From Tipula vernalis (Eukaryota; Arthropoda; Insecta; Diptera; Tipulidae), in contig OY282559.1 in assembly GCA_958295665.1 (NCBI GenBank), positions 259,042,245 to 259,106,244 of the forward strand: a stretch of DNA of 64,000 bases, given 5' to 3'. A model generated the notes under the pieces. The model had not been told where the DNA came from. It did no database searches and was given only the letters and a program-made list of their open reading frames with translations. Of this stretch, positions 35,533 to 48,190 are shown piece by piece. The stretch's first letter is position 1; every line of letters begins with the position of its first letter. A program made the translations under genes and the position numbers.

Positions 35533-36285
35533 ATAGTGTTTGTTAATAAACTAACCCTAAATAAATTTCAGAACGACAAAAGAAACTCAACCTACTCATC
35601 TGCGCCCTATGTTATTGTATAATTTTAATATCGGTGTAATCATGACGTAATCGTTGGATGGAATTGTTTGGAAAGTGATTAACATTATTTATTATTCCTA
35701 AATGTGTTATCTCACTAACTCTCAAAATATTTTGGCGCAATGAGAATCTGTTATATTGCATTTATATGTGGCGCGATCGATGTGTATGCAATTGTAAATT
35801 AAACAATGCATACTTGTATTTCGTTTGCTTACTAGAATTTTCAATACTGATGAAATTTCACAACTCGTACTTCGAATATTGAAATCAAGTATACTATATA
35901 TACGATTATGTACATATACATATTTATTTGTACCTTTTGTTTATAAAGTAAAAAAAACCAATGATAGCCTAAATTTAATAAAACGTTAGTTAAAAAAAAT
36001 AATTTGGTTTTTTGGGGGTTGGAACAGATTATAAGCGACTGTCATCAACTAAAGTAATAAGAATCCAAAATTTATAATAATTAAAAATATTGAAATTAAA
36101 GAAAATAAAATTATAAATTAATAAATAAAGTTGATTGTTTTTCTTTATAAAATGAATTGTGAAATGTGAGTGCAAACAAAAAGTGGAATCAGAAAATAGA
36201 AATACTTTTCAAGAAGTAGTGGTACACTGCATATAATAGCAGTTAGGGTTTACGAACCATCTATCTACGCGGAAGTACCACTACA
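35533..36285 (+). repeat. 5' LTR, 753 bp
   Basis: It begins ATAGTGTTTGTTAATAAAC and ends CGGAAGTACCACTACA. It matches 41235-41987 without visible difference. If the core LTR is instead taken to start at the TGTTTG four bases later, the target duplication would not abut it, so ATAG is preferred. Confidence 0.9.
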
Positions 36286-36287
36286 AT

Positions 36288-36298
36288 TGGTGACCCCG
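36288..36298 (+). promoter_or_regulatory. Primer binding site, tRNA-Trp type
   Basis: TGGTGACCCCG, two bases after the LTR, is the complement of the 3' end of eukaryotic tryptophan tRNA (11 bases). The match stops after that. Confidence 0.85.
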
Positions 36299-37237
36299 TA
36301 TTTGGACAATTTTACCACTCACATAAAAACCCACAATAAACAATTAATGAACAATTTATTTAAATAAAAGCCAATACCAGTCTATAATTAAAATTTTTCA
36401 TCAAGAAGAATAACCATCGAAAAATCAATCATCAATCAATAACCATTAAAAAATCGCATACCGCTGCTGAGTATTACCACTATATCGATAAGCGGATAAC
36501 ATCACCGTCGCAAGAAATCAGCAGAAACGACATCAATATAAGCCGGAACACAGCTATAACCGCTATATGAACGTTATAAAACACATCGGAAAACCCGCCA
36601 ACAAATTTGTATATACAACAACATCGTATCAGTACATTCGAAAGACATCAGCAAGGTCAAATAAAGCCGATAGCCAAGCCGGTAGATCAACTGCCGCCAA
36701 GATCATCAGATACTATAAGTAAATAAAAGTTAATGACATCGTTCCCTCCATTACACATTTCTGAATTTTTTTTTAAGTTAATTTTGTTTAAATTTATTTT
36801 TAGTTTTAATAACAAAATATAAAGAAGGCGAATTGTGAATTGAATCGGCTCGAAAAGTTTTGGACCAGGCGGTACTAAATTAAATAATTGCAGCCATAGA
36901 TCTAAACGATACCAACGGGTGAGTGCTACATTTGGATTCACTATAACATATTTCTCATTTGCATTTTGATTTCGTCATTTACTTTAATCCCTAAATATCG
37001 CAATAAACCTTTCGATTTCTTTGCTTGTGAGAATAAAATTTAAGATCAGTTTTACAAACATATTCCCATCCGATTACGTCATTAAATTTTGTCGGATTAA
37101 TTTATTGTTTTCTCGGAAAATTATTCGCAAGCGACCGTGAGTAAAAATATTTACCCGGTAGAGGCGGCGACAAAAAAAAAAAAAAAAACAAAAAAAAAAT
37201 AACTTGTTATACATCAACACAATAAAATTCACCGAAC

Positions 37238-38104
37238 ATGTCGGATAGCGAAGATAAAAACCCCGTTACAGATTCCAAGCTAAAGGTAAATTTAGCAGAA
37301 ATGCCAATACCGCAATTCTGGAAGGATCTGCCTGAACTTTGGTTCAAACAGTTAGAGGCATTATTTAAAGTAAGACGAATAACCAACGACGAAAATAAAT
37401 TTAATTTTGCGATAGCTCACCTACCGGTGGATGTAATAGCTACCATAGCGAGCGTAGTCCGTAAACCTCCGGAAATTAATAAATATGAGACCCTTAGAGA
37501 TGAGGTTATCAAGAGGCGATCTATGTCGGAGCAAGGTAGGATAGAAAACCTCCTTAAATCGACTGACATGGGCGATTTCACACCCTCTGATTTTTACCGG
37601 CACCTCGAAGAAAAAGCAGGAACATCTACAGCCGTCAATGATCACTTGTTAAAAACTCTCTGGTTGGGCCGACTACCGGATTCTATAAGATCGATAGTCG
37701 TAATCCGAGAACAAGATGATATTAATGAATTGATTAAATTTGCAGACCGTATTTACGAAATAAATCGACCTAATTATGTTTGCAATACTGTAGAACCAAA
37801 ATCATCCTCAAAATCTCAAAGCTGCTCGAACCAACCAGATATAACTCTATTGAATTTACAAAAAGCTATCGACCAATTAACTGCTAAATTCAATCGCGAA
37901 TTTTCTAATCGTTCTCGATCCAGAAATAGGTCAAATAGCAGAGAATATAATAACCGCTCTGGGTATCGTAGCAAATCACGAGAACGCACGGGGTATTGGT
38001 TGTGCTGGTACCACCGAAAATTTGGAAAACGAGCCAAAAAATGCGAAGGATGTTCATTTGGACAAACCCCTACTCCACAGGATCAAACAAAAACGGAAAA
38101 CTAA
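37238..38104 (+). CDS. gag of the CsRn1-type element
   Basis: A complete 288-residue frame starts at the ATG after CCGAAC at 37238. It should form the particle and package the RNA. The N-terminal two thirds is the conserved gag region seen in many insect gypsy elements ([19 protein letters not shown] near residues 25-45). A basic Arg/Ser-rich linker spans about 225-250. At residues 256-272 the motif C-x2-H-x9-C-x2-C (CWYH...CEGC) is the CHCC type, not the usual CCHC. The stop at 38102-38104 lies inside pol coding in another frame, so pol would be reached by a frameshift. The leader from primer site to ATG is about 940 bp and holds no other frame. Confidence 0.88.
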   Translation: MSDSEDKNPVTDSKLKVNLAEMPIPQFWKDLPELWFKQLEALFKVRRITNDENKFNFAIAHLPVDVIATIASVVRKPPEINKYETLRDEVIKRRSMSEQGRIENLLKSTDMGDFTPSDFYRHLEEKAGTSTAVNDHLLKTLWLGRLPDSIRSIVVIREQDDINELIKFADRIYEINRPNYVCNTVEPKSSSKSQSCSNQPDITLLNLQKAIDQLTAKFNREFSNRSRSRNRSNSREYNNRSGYRSKSRERTGYWLCWYHRKFGKRAKKCEGCSFGQTPTPQDQTKTEN

Positions 38105-41100
38105 ATCGTCCCAGAGTGCATGCGACGAACGACGGGACGTTTCACAATCGTCGCCTTACTATTAAATGCACAATAACCAAATTAAATTTTCTGATTGACA
38201 CCGGTGCAGACGTTTCTGTCATACCTAAAACATTTTATAATAATCTAGTGAACGATTCGGAGAGTCGGCTAGTTGCAGCTAACGGCTCGACTATAGCCAC
38301 GTATGGGACCCGATTATTACATGTAGACCTAGGTTTGCGCCGCAATTTTCGACACCCATTTATTGTTGCGTCTGTAATAAAACCGATAATTGGAGCTGAT
38401 TTTTTAGCAAAATTCGGTTTAGTTGTGGACTTACAGCACAAGCGACTTCTGGATACAAACACTAACCTATCAGTTAATACAATGGATATTAAAGTTCCTA
38501 CTGATATGATACCGCGACTTTTTGCGGTCGACGGCCCTTACGGCGAACTTCTCCGCCGATACCCAGCTCTTACAGAGCAGCCACGTTACGATCATCCAGT
38601 AAAACACAAAGTCGTACATCGAATTGTCACAGAAGGTCACTTACCGTTTTCTCGACCTAGACGTTTAGATTCCGAGAAGCATAAAATAGCAAAAATTGAA
38701 TTTGAGCACATGCTACAATTAGGATTGTGTAGACAGAGTTCTTCTAGCGCTGCTTCACCGTTACATTTGGTACCGAAACGTGACAGCAATGACTGGCGCC
38801 CATGTGGGGACTATCGCCGATTGAACGCGATCACGGTACCAGACAGGTATCCACTCCCACACATTCACAATTTCTCCCTCAATCTTCAGGCTGCACCGTT
38901 TTCTCTAAAATAGACCTCGTACGGGCTTATCATCAAATACCGGTCGCTGAGGGGGACATACATAAGACAGCAATCACCGTACCTTTTGGGCTCTTCGAGT
39001 TTATAAGAATGCCATACGGCCTTAGAAATGCAGCACAGACATTCCAACGTCTTATGGATGAGGTCACAAAAGGGATGGATTTTATTTACGTGTATATTGA
39101 TGACATCTTGGTATCAAGTAAAAACGAAGAAGAACACCACGAACATCTAAACGCGTTATTCCAGCGATTATCAGAGTACGGTCTAACAATTAAACCATCC
39201 AAATGTGAATTCGGTGTAGCTTCCTTAAATTTCCTTAGTCACGATATCGACAAAAATGGTGTTAAGCCATCTGCGAACCGTATCGTGGCCATCCAATCTT
39301 TCCCTCAACCAACTTCTATTAGGCAAGTGCAGCGTTTCGTGGGCATGGTTAACTATTACCATCGCTTCATCCCTAATTTAGCCAAACATCTTGCTCCAAT
39401 TCATGGTCATCTCAGCAAGCTCGGTAAGGTCAGCAAGAAGCATCCATTTTCATGGCCACCTGAATGCGAAGCGGCTTTAAATGCAACTAAAGCTGCCCTC
39501 GCTCAGGCTACTGTTCTAGCTCATCCCATGGAAAATGGAATTCTGCGAATTAGCACAGACGCTTCCGGTATTGCTGTAGGTGCCGTATTGGAGCAACTAC
39601 ATAATAGAAGTTGGGAACCGCTCGGTTTCTTTTCGAAGAAGCTTTCCCCTGCCGAACAAAAGTATTCTGCCTTCGACAGAGAACTGCTTGCCATTTATTG
39701 TGCCATTAAACACTTCCGGTGTTTTGTCGAAGGTAGAATATTTTATATCAACACAGATCACAAGTCGCTGACTACAGTGATAGCTTCCAAATCGGAGCGT
39801 AGTCCACGACAGAGTCGCCAGTTAGAATACATTTCACAATTTACAACAGATATAAGGTATGTCAAAGGTGAAAGTAACGTCGTAGCAGATACCTTATCAC
39901 GGTCGGAAGATATTCAGTTGTACACAATACACCACACAGCACTCGATTTAGAAAAATTGGTTTCGTTACAAGAATCTGACGATGAACTGAAAACCATCAT
40001 AAGTGACAATTCAAAATCGCGAACCTCAAAACGCAACCTTGAACTTGTACCCGATGCCATCTCAGGTTTATCATTCTGGTGCGAAACGTCGACCAGTGTC
40101 ATACGACCTTACATCCCACAAGAAATGCGCCGCATGATTTTTGAAAAGCTTCACAACCTTTCTCACCCAGGAGTACGAGCAACACGCAAATTAATTGCGT
40201 CTAAGTATTTCTGGCCTAGTATGAATGTAGATACGGGATACTGGTCCAAAACATGCATTCCCTGTCAGAAGTCAAAGGTGACATACTCGTTCAGAATATG
40301 GACGTTTTAATATTCCTTCGGGCCGGTTTGAGCATGTACACATAGATCTCGTCGGACCATTACCCCCATCTAACGGTAACCTCTACATTCTTACGATTGT
40401 CGACAGATTTACACGCTGGCCAGAAGCCGTACCCTTGGCTGATATGAAGGCATCCACCGTAGTGAAAGCTTTCGTAGACCAGTACATTTCGAGATTTGGT
40501 GTCCCACTCGAAATCACGACTGACCAAGGCAGCCAGTTCGAAAGCAACCTTTTCAAAGAATTCACAAAACTGCTGGGTTCTCACAGAATACGGACGTCGA
40601 CTTATCACCCACAGGCAAATGGTATGGTAGAGCGCCTACATCGTCATTTAAAAGCCTCTCTATATGCTAGATCGAACACCTCACATTGGAGCGACGAACT
40701 CCCATTCATTCTCCTTGGAATAAGAACTTCGATCAAGACTGATCTCGGATGCACTCCTGCTGATCTTGTCTACGGACAACCGCTGAAGGTCCCAGGAGAA
40801 CTAGTTTTGCATCCCAACCCTGCGCAATCGACAGATCCAACTTCACTGGTCGAGAAATTACGTGAGTCGATGCGCAACGTCGTCCCTAAAGATACTCGGA
40901 ATATCCCTCAGGACAACATATACATACCAAAGGACTTAACGGACTGCGAACAAGTTTTCGTCCGGGTGGATAAAGTCAAAATAGGACTGTCACCACCATA
41001 TGAAGGGCCATTTTTAGTTAAGCGAAGATTCCGAAAATATTTCGTAGTTGATTACAATGGAAAAAATGTATCAATCGCCATCGACAGACTGAAGCCTGCG

Positions 41101-41172
41101 TACGTGACGGACGAACTTGAAGTAATGCCTCCGCTACCACGACCAACCAAATCATTACATGTCACATTTTGA
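37996..41172 (+). pseudogene. pol of the CsRn1-type element: protease, RT, RNase H, integrase, with two frame breaks
   Basis: The protease DTGAD is at 38197-38211, with IIGADFL further on. The RT has [15 protein letters not shown] near 38900 and the catalytic YIDD at 39093-39104. RNase H begins with STDASG near 39555. The integrase zinc region (H-x4-H, then C-x2-C) spans about 40150-40270, and its core has D near 40345, D near 40522 and E near 40632, then a C-terminal basic domain to the stop at 41172. The reading frame shifts near 38888 (one base missing) and near 40276-40290. Frames are otherwise clean and full length. Given LTR identity the breaks are recent, or assembly errors. It overlaps gag by about 110 bp in a different frame, as in elements that use frameshifting. 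Confidence 0.88.
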
Positions 41173-41220
41173 TCATATTTGTAAATTTACATATTTTTTT
41201 TTGTTGATGACGCTGCATCT

Positions 41221-41232
41221 GCGGGGTGAGTG
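41221..41232 (+). promoter_or_regulatory. Polypurine tract of the CsRn1-type element
   Basis: GCGGGGTGAGTG lies immediately before the 3' LTR, the position where plus-strand DNA synthesis is primed. Confidence 0.6.
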
Positions 41233-41234
41233 AT

Positions 41235-41987
41235 ATAGTGTTTGTTAATAAACTAACCCTAAATAAATTTCAGAACGACAAAAGAAACTCAACCTACTCA
41301 TCTGCGCCCTATGTTATTGTATAATTTTAATATCGGTGTAATCATGACGTAATCGTTGGATGGAATTGTTTGGAAAGTGATTAACATTATTTATTATTCC
41401 TAAATGTGTTATCTCACTAACTCTCAAAATATTTTGGCGCAATGAGAATCTGTTATATTGCATTTATATGTGGCGCGATCGATGTGTATGCAATTGTAAA
41501 TTAAACAATGCATACTTGTATTTCGTTTGCTTACTAGAATTTTCAATACTGATGAAATTTCACAACTCGTACTTCGAATATTGAAATCAAGTATACTATA
41601 TATACGATTATGTACATATACATATTTATTTGTACCTTTTGTTTATAAAGTAAAAAAAACCAATGATAGCCTAAATTTAATAAAACGTTAGTTAAAAAAA
41701 ATAATTTGGTTTTTTGGGGGTTGGAACAGATTATAAGCGACTGTCATCAACTAAAGTAATAAGAATCCAAAATTTATAATAATTAAAAATATTGAAATTA
41801 AAGAAAATAAAATTATAAATTAATAAATAAAGTTGATTGTTTTTCTTTATAAAATGAATTGTGAAATGTGAGTGCAAACAAAAAGTGGAATCAGAAAATA
41901 GAAATACTTTTCAAGAAGTAGTGGTACACTGCATATAATAGCAGTTAGGGTTTACGAACCATCTATCTACGCGGAAGTACCACTACA
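41235..41987 (+). repeat. 3' LTR, 753 bp
   Basis: Same sequence as the 5' LTR by eye over the full length. It is followed directly by CATAT at 41988-41992. Confidence 0.9.
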
Positions 41988-43310
41988 CATATTTATGTGA
42001 TTTGAGAAACTTCATTTCAACCAGGTATCCATAGCTCTGAATTATTTCCAAATGACTATGTCATTTAAAGATATGTTCTCTTAGCCATTCATATGTCAAT
42101 TAGTAATGTAGAATTTGAATTATCTTCAACTTACGTTGAGTTGAACACGAAAGTTTGTGTTAAAATAGCTACAAAAAAAAGACAAAGTATCTATATTCAA
42201 TATGGTACATTGCCTATATTCTACTACTGGCCGGAAACGAACTGTATGCTAAATGTTGTGTTAAATTTAAAATTTAACATCGGATGTGTATTTGTTTGGT
42301 GGTTCAATACTCACCGGATGAGTATTTGTTGATTCAATACAATCAAATTAATCAGATGCTGGAATTGGGATCTTCATCTTGGAATCTTCAATATAGCACA
42401 ATTTTTAATGTGTACCAAAAACCTATGGAAATTCTATTTGATATGCATGAAATATTACTGGACAGCAACTACCACACTAGAAAGCACATACAATAAGCAT
42501 TTAACAAACAGCAATTGGCAGGATGAATTTACTGATAATATCAGCAAGAACGTTGAAAAATTCTATGGCATAATCTCTAGCGCCTTCGAACGAACCGTAC
42601 TAAAATGACTGACATTCTAGTTAATTTAATAACCAAAGCTAATCGAAAAATGAAAAAAAGCAATTTGAGAACAAATAATGCTAAATTCATTAACATCAAC
42701 TCTAAATTCGATGGTAATTTTTTTATCAGGCATCAAAAATGTTCAATGTAGTTAAATCGAATCCAAAATACTTTTGGAAATACTTTGCTACCGAAAGTGA
42801 AATTAAAGGATATTCCGCAACAATGCACCGAGCCGAATCTAAATCGTCTTCTTCTTAAGAAATGGACAGTATGTTTGCAAAATTTTTTCAATCAACATAC
42901 AAGCCACAAGTTTAAAAAATGACAACCAGCAAATTACAACTCGCGATGAAGATGGATTATTTCGATGCACTAAACTATATCGGAGGCGGCTCTGGTCCAG
43001 ATGGAATCCCATCTTTTATACTAAATAATCATGCAGGCCTCATTACGCCTATCTCTAAATCAGGGACGATATCTTATGTTACAGTGGTACCGCAACCACT
43101 TCAATGATACCAAATTGTTTCAAATCCTTGTGTGAACACACGAAATTTAGTTGAATTTACCACTACAGTGTACACCGACTTCAGCCAAGTTTTTGATTCC
43201 ATCGGCCACAACAAAGCACTGGAAAGCCTATATTCCTGTGGCTTTTTAAATGATTTTGTAGTCTGGTTTTACTCGTACCTTTATGATCGGTGACAAATTA
43301 TCGAAATTGA
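41988..43310 (+). pseudogene. LINE ORF2 endonuclease and RT, right half
   Basis: This continues the LINE broken at 35532. From 41988 to about 42340 lies the rest of the endonuclease domain, with a degraded GDFN-like site near 42295-42310. About 42490-42605 and 42620-42790 are the linker before the polymerase (FWKYF near 42770). About 42985-43020 holds GPDGIPSFILNN, the first RT block. About 43160-43290 holds VYTDFSQVFDSI with the first catalytic aspartate. The stretch between these two RT blocks is shorter than usual, so there is an internal deletion. The F/YADD block and 3' end are missing. Jockey-like by style, a fossil. Confidence 0.7.
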
Positions 43311-43657
43311 TTAGTTAAATCTTTTTAAAATTGGTATTTTCAATTTTTTTTTTTGGCAAATTTTGTTGTTCGTTTTGTTTTAATTCATATGCATTTTATT
43401 GTTATTTGTAATCATATATACTCGATTTCTTTTAAAGTAAGCTAAAGGTAACTCCTATTCGAGATGCTTTAAGTTTAGGTATGCCTAAAATAATAGTATC
43501 CGGCCATCTGTTACTGTTTTATTATTTACTGAAGGATCTGTTTGCGAGGTGGTTTCACACATTACACATTCTGCTCTTGTTAAAGAATGTTTTCATATTC
43601 ATACTGAATTCATGAAGTGCGACATTGTAAAAAACTTAACTATACTATTTTGGCCCT
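43311..43657. other. AT-rich spacer
   Basis: No gene recognised between the LINE remnant and the CAGGGG-ended element. Confidence 0.4.
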
Positions 43658-44950
43658 CAGGGGTGCGATTCTGGTTCAGTGATAAAATGAAATGATAAAT
43701 TTGATTCGGTGTAAACAAAGCAAATAGCAGAATTTATTGTTTTTCATATTATGCCCACTTTGAAATTTAAATGTTTGAATTTTATCAAGAAGTAAAGCAA
43801 AGGCAAAATAATTATTCATTATGCTAGGTTTACAACGACACACGATACTATTATTGTATGAAGTATTGTATTTACAAGTATTTTACACTATAAGCTACAC
43901 TAGCTATATTTATACCACTCAATAGTTCATCGGTAATTTCGGACATTGCTTCTAGAAATCTATTTCCGATACCTTACCTCTTTACTAATATGTTATACCA
44001 AAAACGACACTTATAGATACATACAAAGCACCTTGAAAAAAAAATTGATAAAATCTTAAAAGAGTTATTATACTGATACCCACTTATTGTACTAGTGCGT
44101 ATGTACACACGCAGAATATTCTCTTTGCTTTTCTCAATACAAACATTGTGAATGATTTTGAATAGTTTGCGAGAAATGAATGATGAAATTTCAAAATGTG
44201 TATGAAGGTTGGTCCCCAGGATAGTTTTTAAGTTGGGTATTTACATCTGAGCTCTATCAAAACCAGCCTAATCAGCCAAATAACCACAAAACTTTGATTG
44301 ATTGGATTAGAGACCGAATTTAAACAGAATCTGGGTAATAAAACCTTTGTCGTAAACCACCTTAACTAGTGGATATTACATTCGATCTTACAGATACTTT
44401 GGAGTTCGAGTTTACACGATACTTTGGAATTTCCTATTCAAATAAATTATAATATGTATTAAAAATTTTTGGATTTTGAAAGAATGATCTGGGTTTTTTG
44501 TAAAAGGAGGCTTAAAGTCGTTATCGGAATATATTCAACTGATTCATTTAACGTGCCCAACGAGAATTATTTTTGAAATTTGCTTCCACTTAACGACAAT
44601 TTAACATTGACGAGAGGCATTGAGATTTTTTTAAGCAAAAACCGCGTACAATAAACTTAACTTTAATTCTTCTGAAGTGTTTTAAATACTTTATAAAACC
44701 ATCGTACTCCAACCGCACTTCTCTTTATAGTAGGTGTAAGTAATTCAGGGTAACCTTTCACTTATTTGTTTCCAATAATAATATTTTATAACTTTTTAAA
44801 TTTCCTAGAGTAGATTTTCCGTTGAGTTTGCATTGACTGTTGCCTAATTACACAAATTATTTAGATTCTAAAAAGTAACTGAGAGGTTTAACGTGAAACA
44901 TCCAAACGGGTTACAACTTAAAATCTTAAAAATAAACGTATGTATACTTA

Positions 44951-46198
44951 CACTACAGGCCAAAAGTGTTTGGTCGATATGGTTTTTATAACTACGACAA
45001 TTTTTTATATAGTTTTAACAAACATATTAATTTATTTCAATTAATTTAATTAATTACCAGTTCATATGAGCTAATTCATTACAAAAAACAAAGAAAAAAA
45101 ATAGTGAAATATTTAAATTGGACGCTCATCGGTGTGGCCTACCATTGCTTGACATAGCCTTGGCATTCTATCCAATAATTTATTTAATTGTTCGAATGAA
45201 ATCTTGTTCAAGGCGTATTGCAACTTTAGTAGCAAATCTCTCGCCGATGTTGGGCATGTTTTCCGAAGCTCCCGATCTAACTGATCCCACAAGAGCTCTA
45301 TCTGGTTAAGATCGGCCGATTGTGGGGGCCAATTCATTAAATTCAGCTTTCGGTGGCGAAATTGTTGCTGTAAATAATCCTTACACACATTAGATGAATG
45401 CTTGTGATCATTGTCGTGCTGATACGTGAACCATCGTCCTATTAGTTTTAGTCCAGATGGGATAGCATATTTCTCCAAGATCGCAAGATAGCCAAAGCGA
45501 TTCATTCGACCCGTAATTTCGACCAAATCTCCAACTTTGTTGTTACCAAAACAACCCCATATCATCGCAGAATCACCCGTGTTTTATTGTAGGAATCATA
45601 CAGTCGAACGTAAACTCTCCTTTTGGATCCAAATATTTCGAATTTTGAATCTTCTAACCAAAGGACTTTTCTTCATTGTGACATTTGCCAATTCTGGTGG
45701 TACTTTGACCAATTAAGTCTTTTCTGCCCAATTAATTCTGCCATTTAACCCCTGATCTGTTAGGCGCCCTTTTATCGTAGTCAACGACAATTTATTTTCC
45801 CGAGCGTTGTTCACTTGCGCTAATATTTGAGGTGCCGTCTACTTCCTATTACGCTTGGATAACATTGCTATATATTCATCCTCCTTTGCAGTGGTATCCC
45901 GAGTTCGCCCCTGCCGATATTGGGATGAGTTCTACCCAGTTTGTTAAAAACGCTTCAGTGTATATTACACGGTAGACTTCGAAATTTTGAGTTTTCGGAT
46001 AATTTCAGCATGCGAATGCCCCTCTCTGTGTAGCGTGACAACGGCTTCTCTTAATTCGATCGCCAGTTCGCACTTTCTGCCCATTTTTTTATACCTTTGG
46101 AAGTTTTTTTTTATTAAATCAATATAATAATAAAATTATTAACATTTAATGTTTTAATTGAAAAAGACTCATCGACCAAAAACTTTTGGCCTGTAGTG
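44951..46198 (-). mobile_element. Tc1 transposon, 1248 bp, decayed
   Basis: The terminal repeats CACTACAGGCCAAAAGT... (44951-44978) and the reverse complement at 46171-46198 differ by one base over 28 bp. TA dinucleotides flank both sides (44949-44950, 46199-46200), the Tc1/mariner target duplication. The transposase runs on the minus strand. Confidence 0.92.
45113..46084 (-). pseudogene. Tc1-family transposase (DD34E), broken
   Basis: On the minus strand an ATG at 46084 starts MGRKCELAIELREAVV, the usual Tc1 HTH N-terminus. A frame with stops and shifts covers the DNA-binding region. A clean frame then runs from 45565 to 45113 (150 residues) with the catalytic core: MIWGCFG, then YQHDNDHKHSS (second aspartate) and LNQIELLWDQL (glutamate). 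D and E spacing fits DD34E. The first aspartate region near 45640 is disrupted. The gene spans nearly the whole element, as in full-length Tc1s, but cannot make an active enzyme. Confidence 0.88.
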
Positions 46199-46580
46199 TA
46201 TATCTAAATACAAACACATATTTGGTATATAACCTTTCATAAGAACTAATTTATTTGTAAACTAATTAGATCTATTCTACAAATTTCAGAAATCATTCTT
46301 GTATACGTACAAATTTTATCATCGGGGACAAAAATTTTCACCGACAAAAACCAGTTTAATAAATTTATTGAATTTGTTTCAAATTCGTTATTAATTTATC
46401 ATTCGTCGCTTACTTGAAATCGCAAAATACAGTGTATAATAATGATACTTTTAACAGATTTCATTATCATCGAACCAGAATCGCATCCTAAAATGAAAAA
46501 AAAATTAAAACGGATGACTAGATGGGAATGAAAAGCTTTTTTATCATTTCAATTTATCACTGAACCAGAATCGCACCCCA

Positions 46581-48185
46581 GAAAGGGTAAATAAATTTCT
46601 CAAACCGTTTCTGAGGGCGAAAACTTTTTTGGCTCACAATATCCGGGCTGCTAAGATTATTTTAAGTAGATTTAAAAATTTTAGGCAGCCGTTGAGAAAT
46701 GAAATAATCGTCTATGCCTTTTGTAAGAACAAACCAACCTAATGGTCAGGTTTAAAAATAAACCAGGAAGATTTTGTACAACATATTTTTGAGCGAATCA
46801 CTTCCGGGTCGTATAAAAAATATAATTGATTTCCCGCTTTGAACTCAATTTGTTTGCCAAATTCAAATGTTTATTGTAATGTTGTGTAATTTTTAGTAAT
46901 CCATTGTCGCAGTATTTAATTTAATTAAATTAAAAGGATTAAGCTGTATACCAATAATCTGATTAAATCTTGACATCATTAAGTTAACCGCTATCTTACA
47001 ACGATTATTTAGGACGCCTCTTAAATAATCATCATGTATTTTAATGTCACTATATATTTTCAACACTAAAAAACTATTTGGTTCAGTGATTATCCGCATA
47101 GTATTTTAAAGTGCATAAGCTAAATATATCACCTAGATTTAACAGCTGGATAAATTAAACGTCATCGCATGCACATCATCAACAAAGTCAGTCTAAAAAT
47201 ATATAAATCAACTCAATCAACATTACTATTTTTGGTTCTAAATTGTACAAAAAAAAAAAAAAAAACTCGCTAGCTGCCACCACCCTATATAGAGTGTATA
47301 TAAAAATTCGAAATTTTACAGTCAAAACATTTAATTAAATTGGTTTTAATCTTTTCTAAAAAAAATTAATAACTAAACAATTTATTTTTATTGCTTGTGT
47401 GTATACGCGCGCACACAATTCGCGCATATTTTAAATTCTTTTGCATTAAAATTATATTCTTACTACACTGCTACACAAAATGTAAAAAATTCGTTATTCT
47501 ATTCTTACATATAAAATATGTGCGTTTATCTATCGCAAGATCTCTATTATTAGACTCAGTTTTTATTGGTGGCTGCGTTTTCATTGAATTTCTCTTTATT
47601 ACTATTATTATTATTATTATTATTGTTATTACGATTAGAGTATTCTCAGTGTTATTTTTGGATTAGGTTTTTTAAGTTGGTTGTTTAATTTCTTTACCGA
47701 AGACAACAATACTATAAAAATTTTCGACTAATTCAACTTGTTATTCTTTCCAATTATGAAAACATTAAAATTTATAAAAACCAAGAAACTACTGACTACT
47801 GGTGTTACTTGTGGCTCTAAGTGGGGGGATACGGATATATTTTTTTTTTTGTATATACAACAAATGTACTCGCGTTTCAATTACTTTTTGTAAACTTACC
47901 GAACACATTTAACTACTTGAAAAAAAAAAAATACTTTGGTTAATGATCACTTAAATATTAAATGTTATAGGTGTGATATTCTGTATAAAAGTGTTTTAGT
48001 GTAAGTTTGTTTACTGTTTCCTTACTGTACATTGCAATAATATCTGTTTTTGACACCAACTGTAATAACTACAATTTAGTTGTAAGATTGATTGCATGAC
48101 TCTTGTGTTATATATAATAACCGGCTAAAATTAATTAACGATTTCGTGTCAACTATTAATGAACATAAATAAAATAAAAACTATA
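46581..48185. other. AT-rich spacer with a trinucleotide repeat
   Basis: An (ATT)n microsatellite lies at about 47599-47625. A poly-A run is near 47250-47264. The 46893-47099 minus-strand open stretch and the 47391-47666 plus-strand stretch show no domain. Confidence 0.5.
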
Positions 48186-48190
48186 CATAG
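48186..48190. repeat. Target duplication CATAG, left copy
   Basis: CATAG directly precedes the BEL 5' LTR and recurs directly after its 3' LTR at 55471-55475. Five bp is the usual size for BEL/Pao. Confidence 0.92.

Larger units (their letters stand above)
35533..41987 (+). mobile_element. Ty3/gypsy retrotransposon, CsRn1 type, recent
   Basis: It has two 753-bp LTRs that look identical, a tRNA-Trp primer site, gag, pol in the order protease-RT-RNase H-integrase, a purine tract and CATAT target duplications. CsRn1-clade elements are known for tRNA-Trp priming and a CHCC gag motif in place of CCHC; both are visible here. There is no envelope gene: integrase coding ends at 41172, 62 bp before the 3' LTR. 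Pol has two frame breaks, so this copy would need help to move. Confidence 0.92.
43658..46580. mobile_element. DNA element with 42-bp inverted ends (CAGGGGTGCG...), host of a Tc1 copy
   Basis: The left end 43658-43699 begins CAGGGGTGCGATTCTGGTTC. The right end 46539-46580 is its reverse complement with two mismatches. The CAG start recalls hAT-type ends, but I found no 8-bp target duplication and no transposase in the roughly 1.7 kb of its own sequence, so the family is unassigned and it is probably non-autonomous. A second, diverged copy of the right end sits at about 46458-46489. Confidence 0.7.

Noticed and set aside
41173..41234. Possible envelope gene after gypsy pol
   Set aside because: Only 62 bp separate pol from the LTR; there is no room for one.
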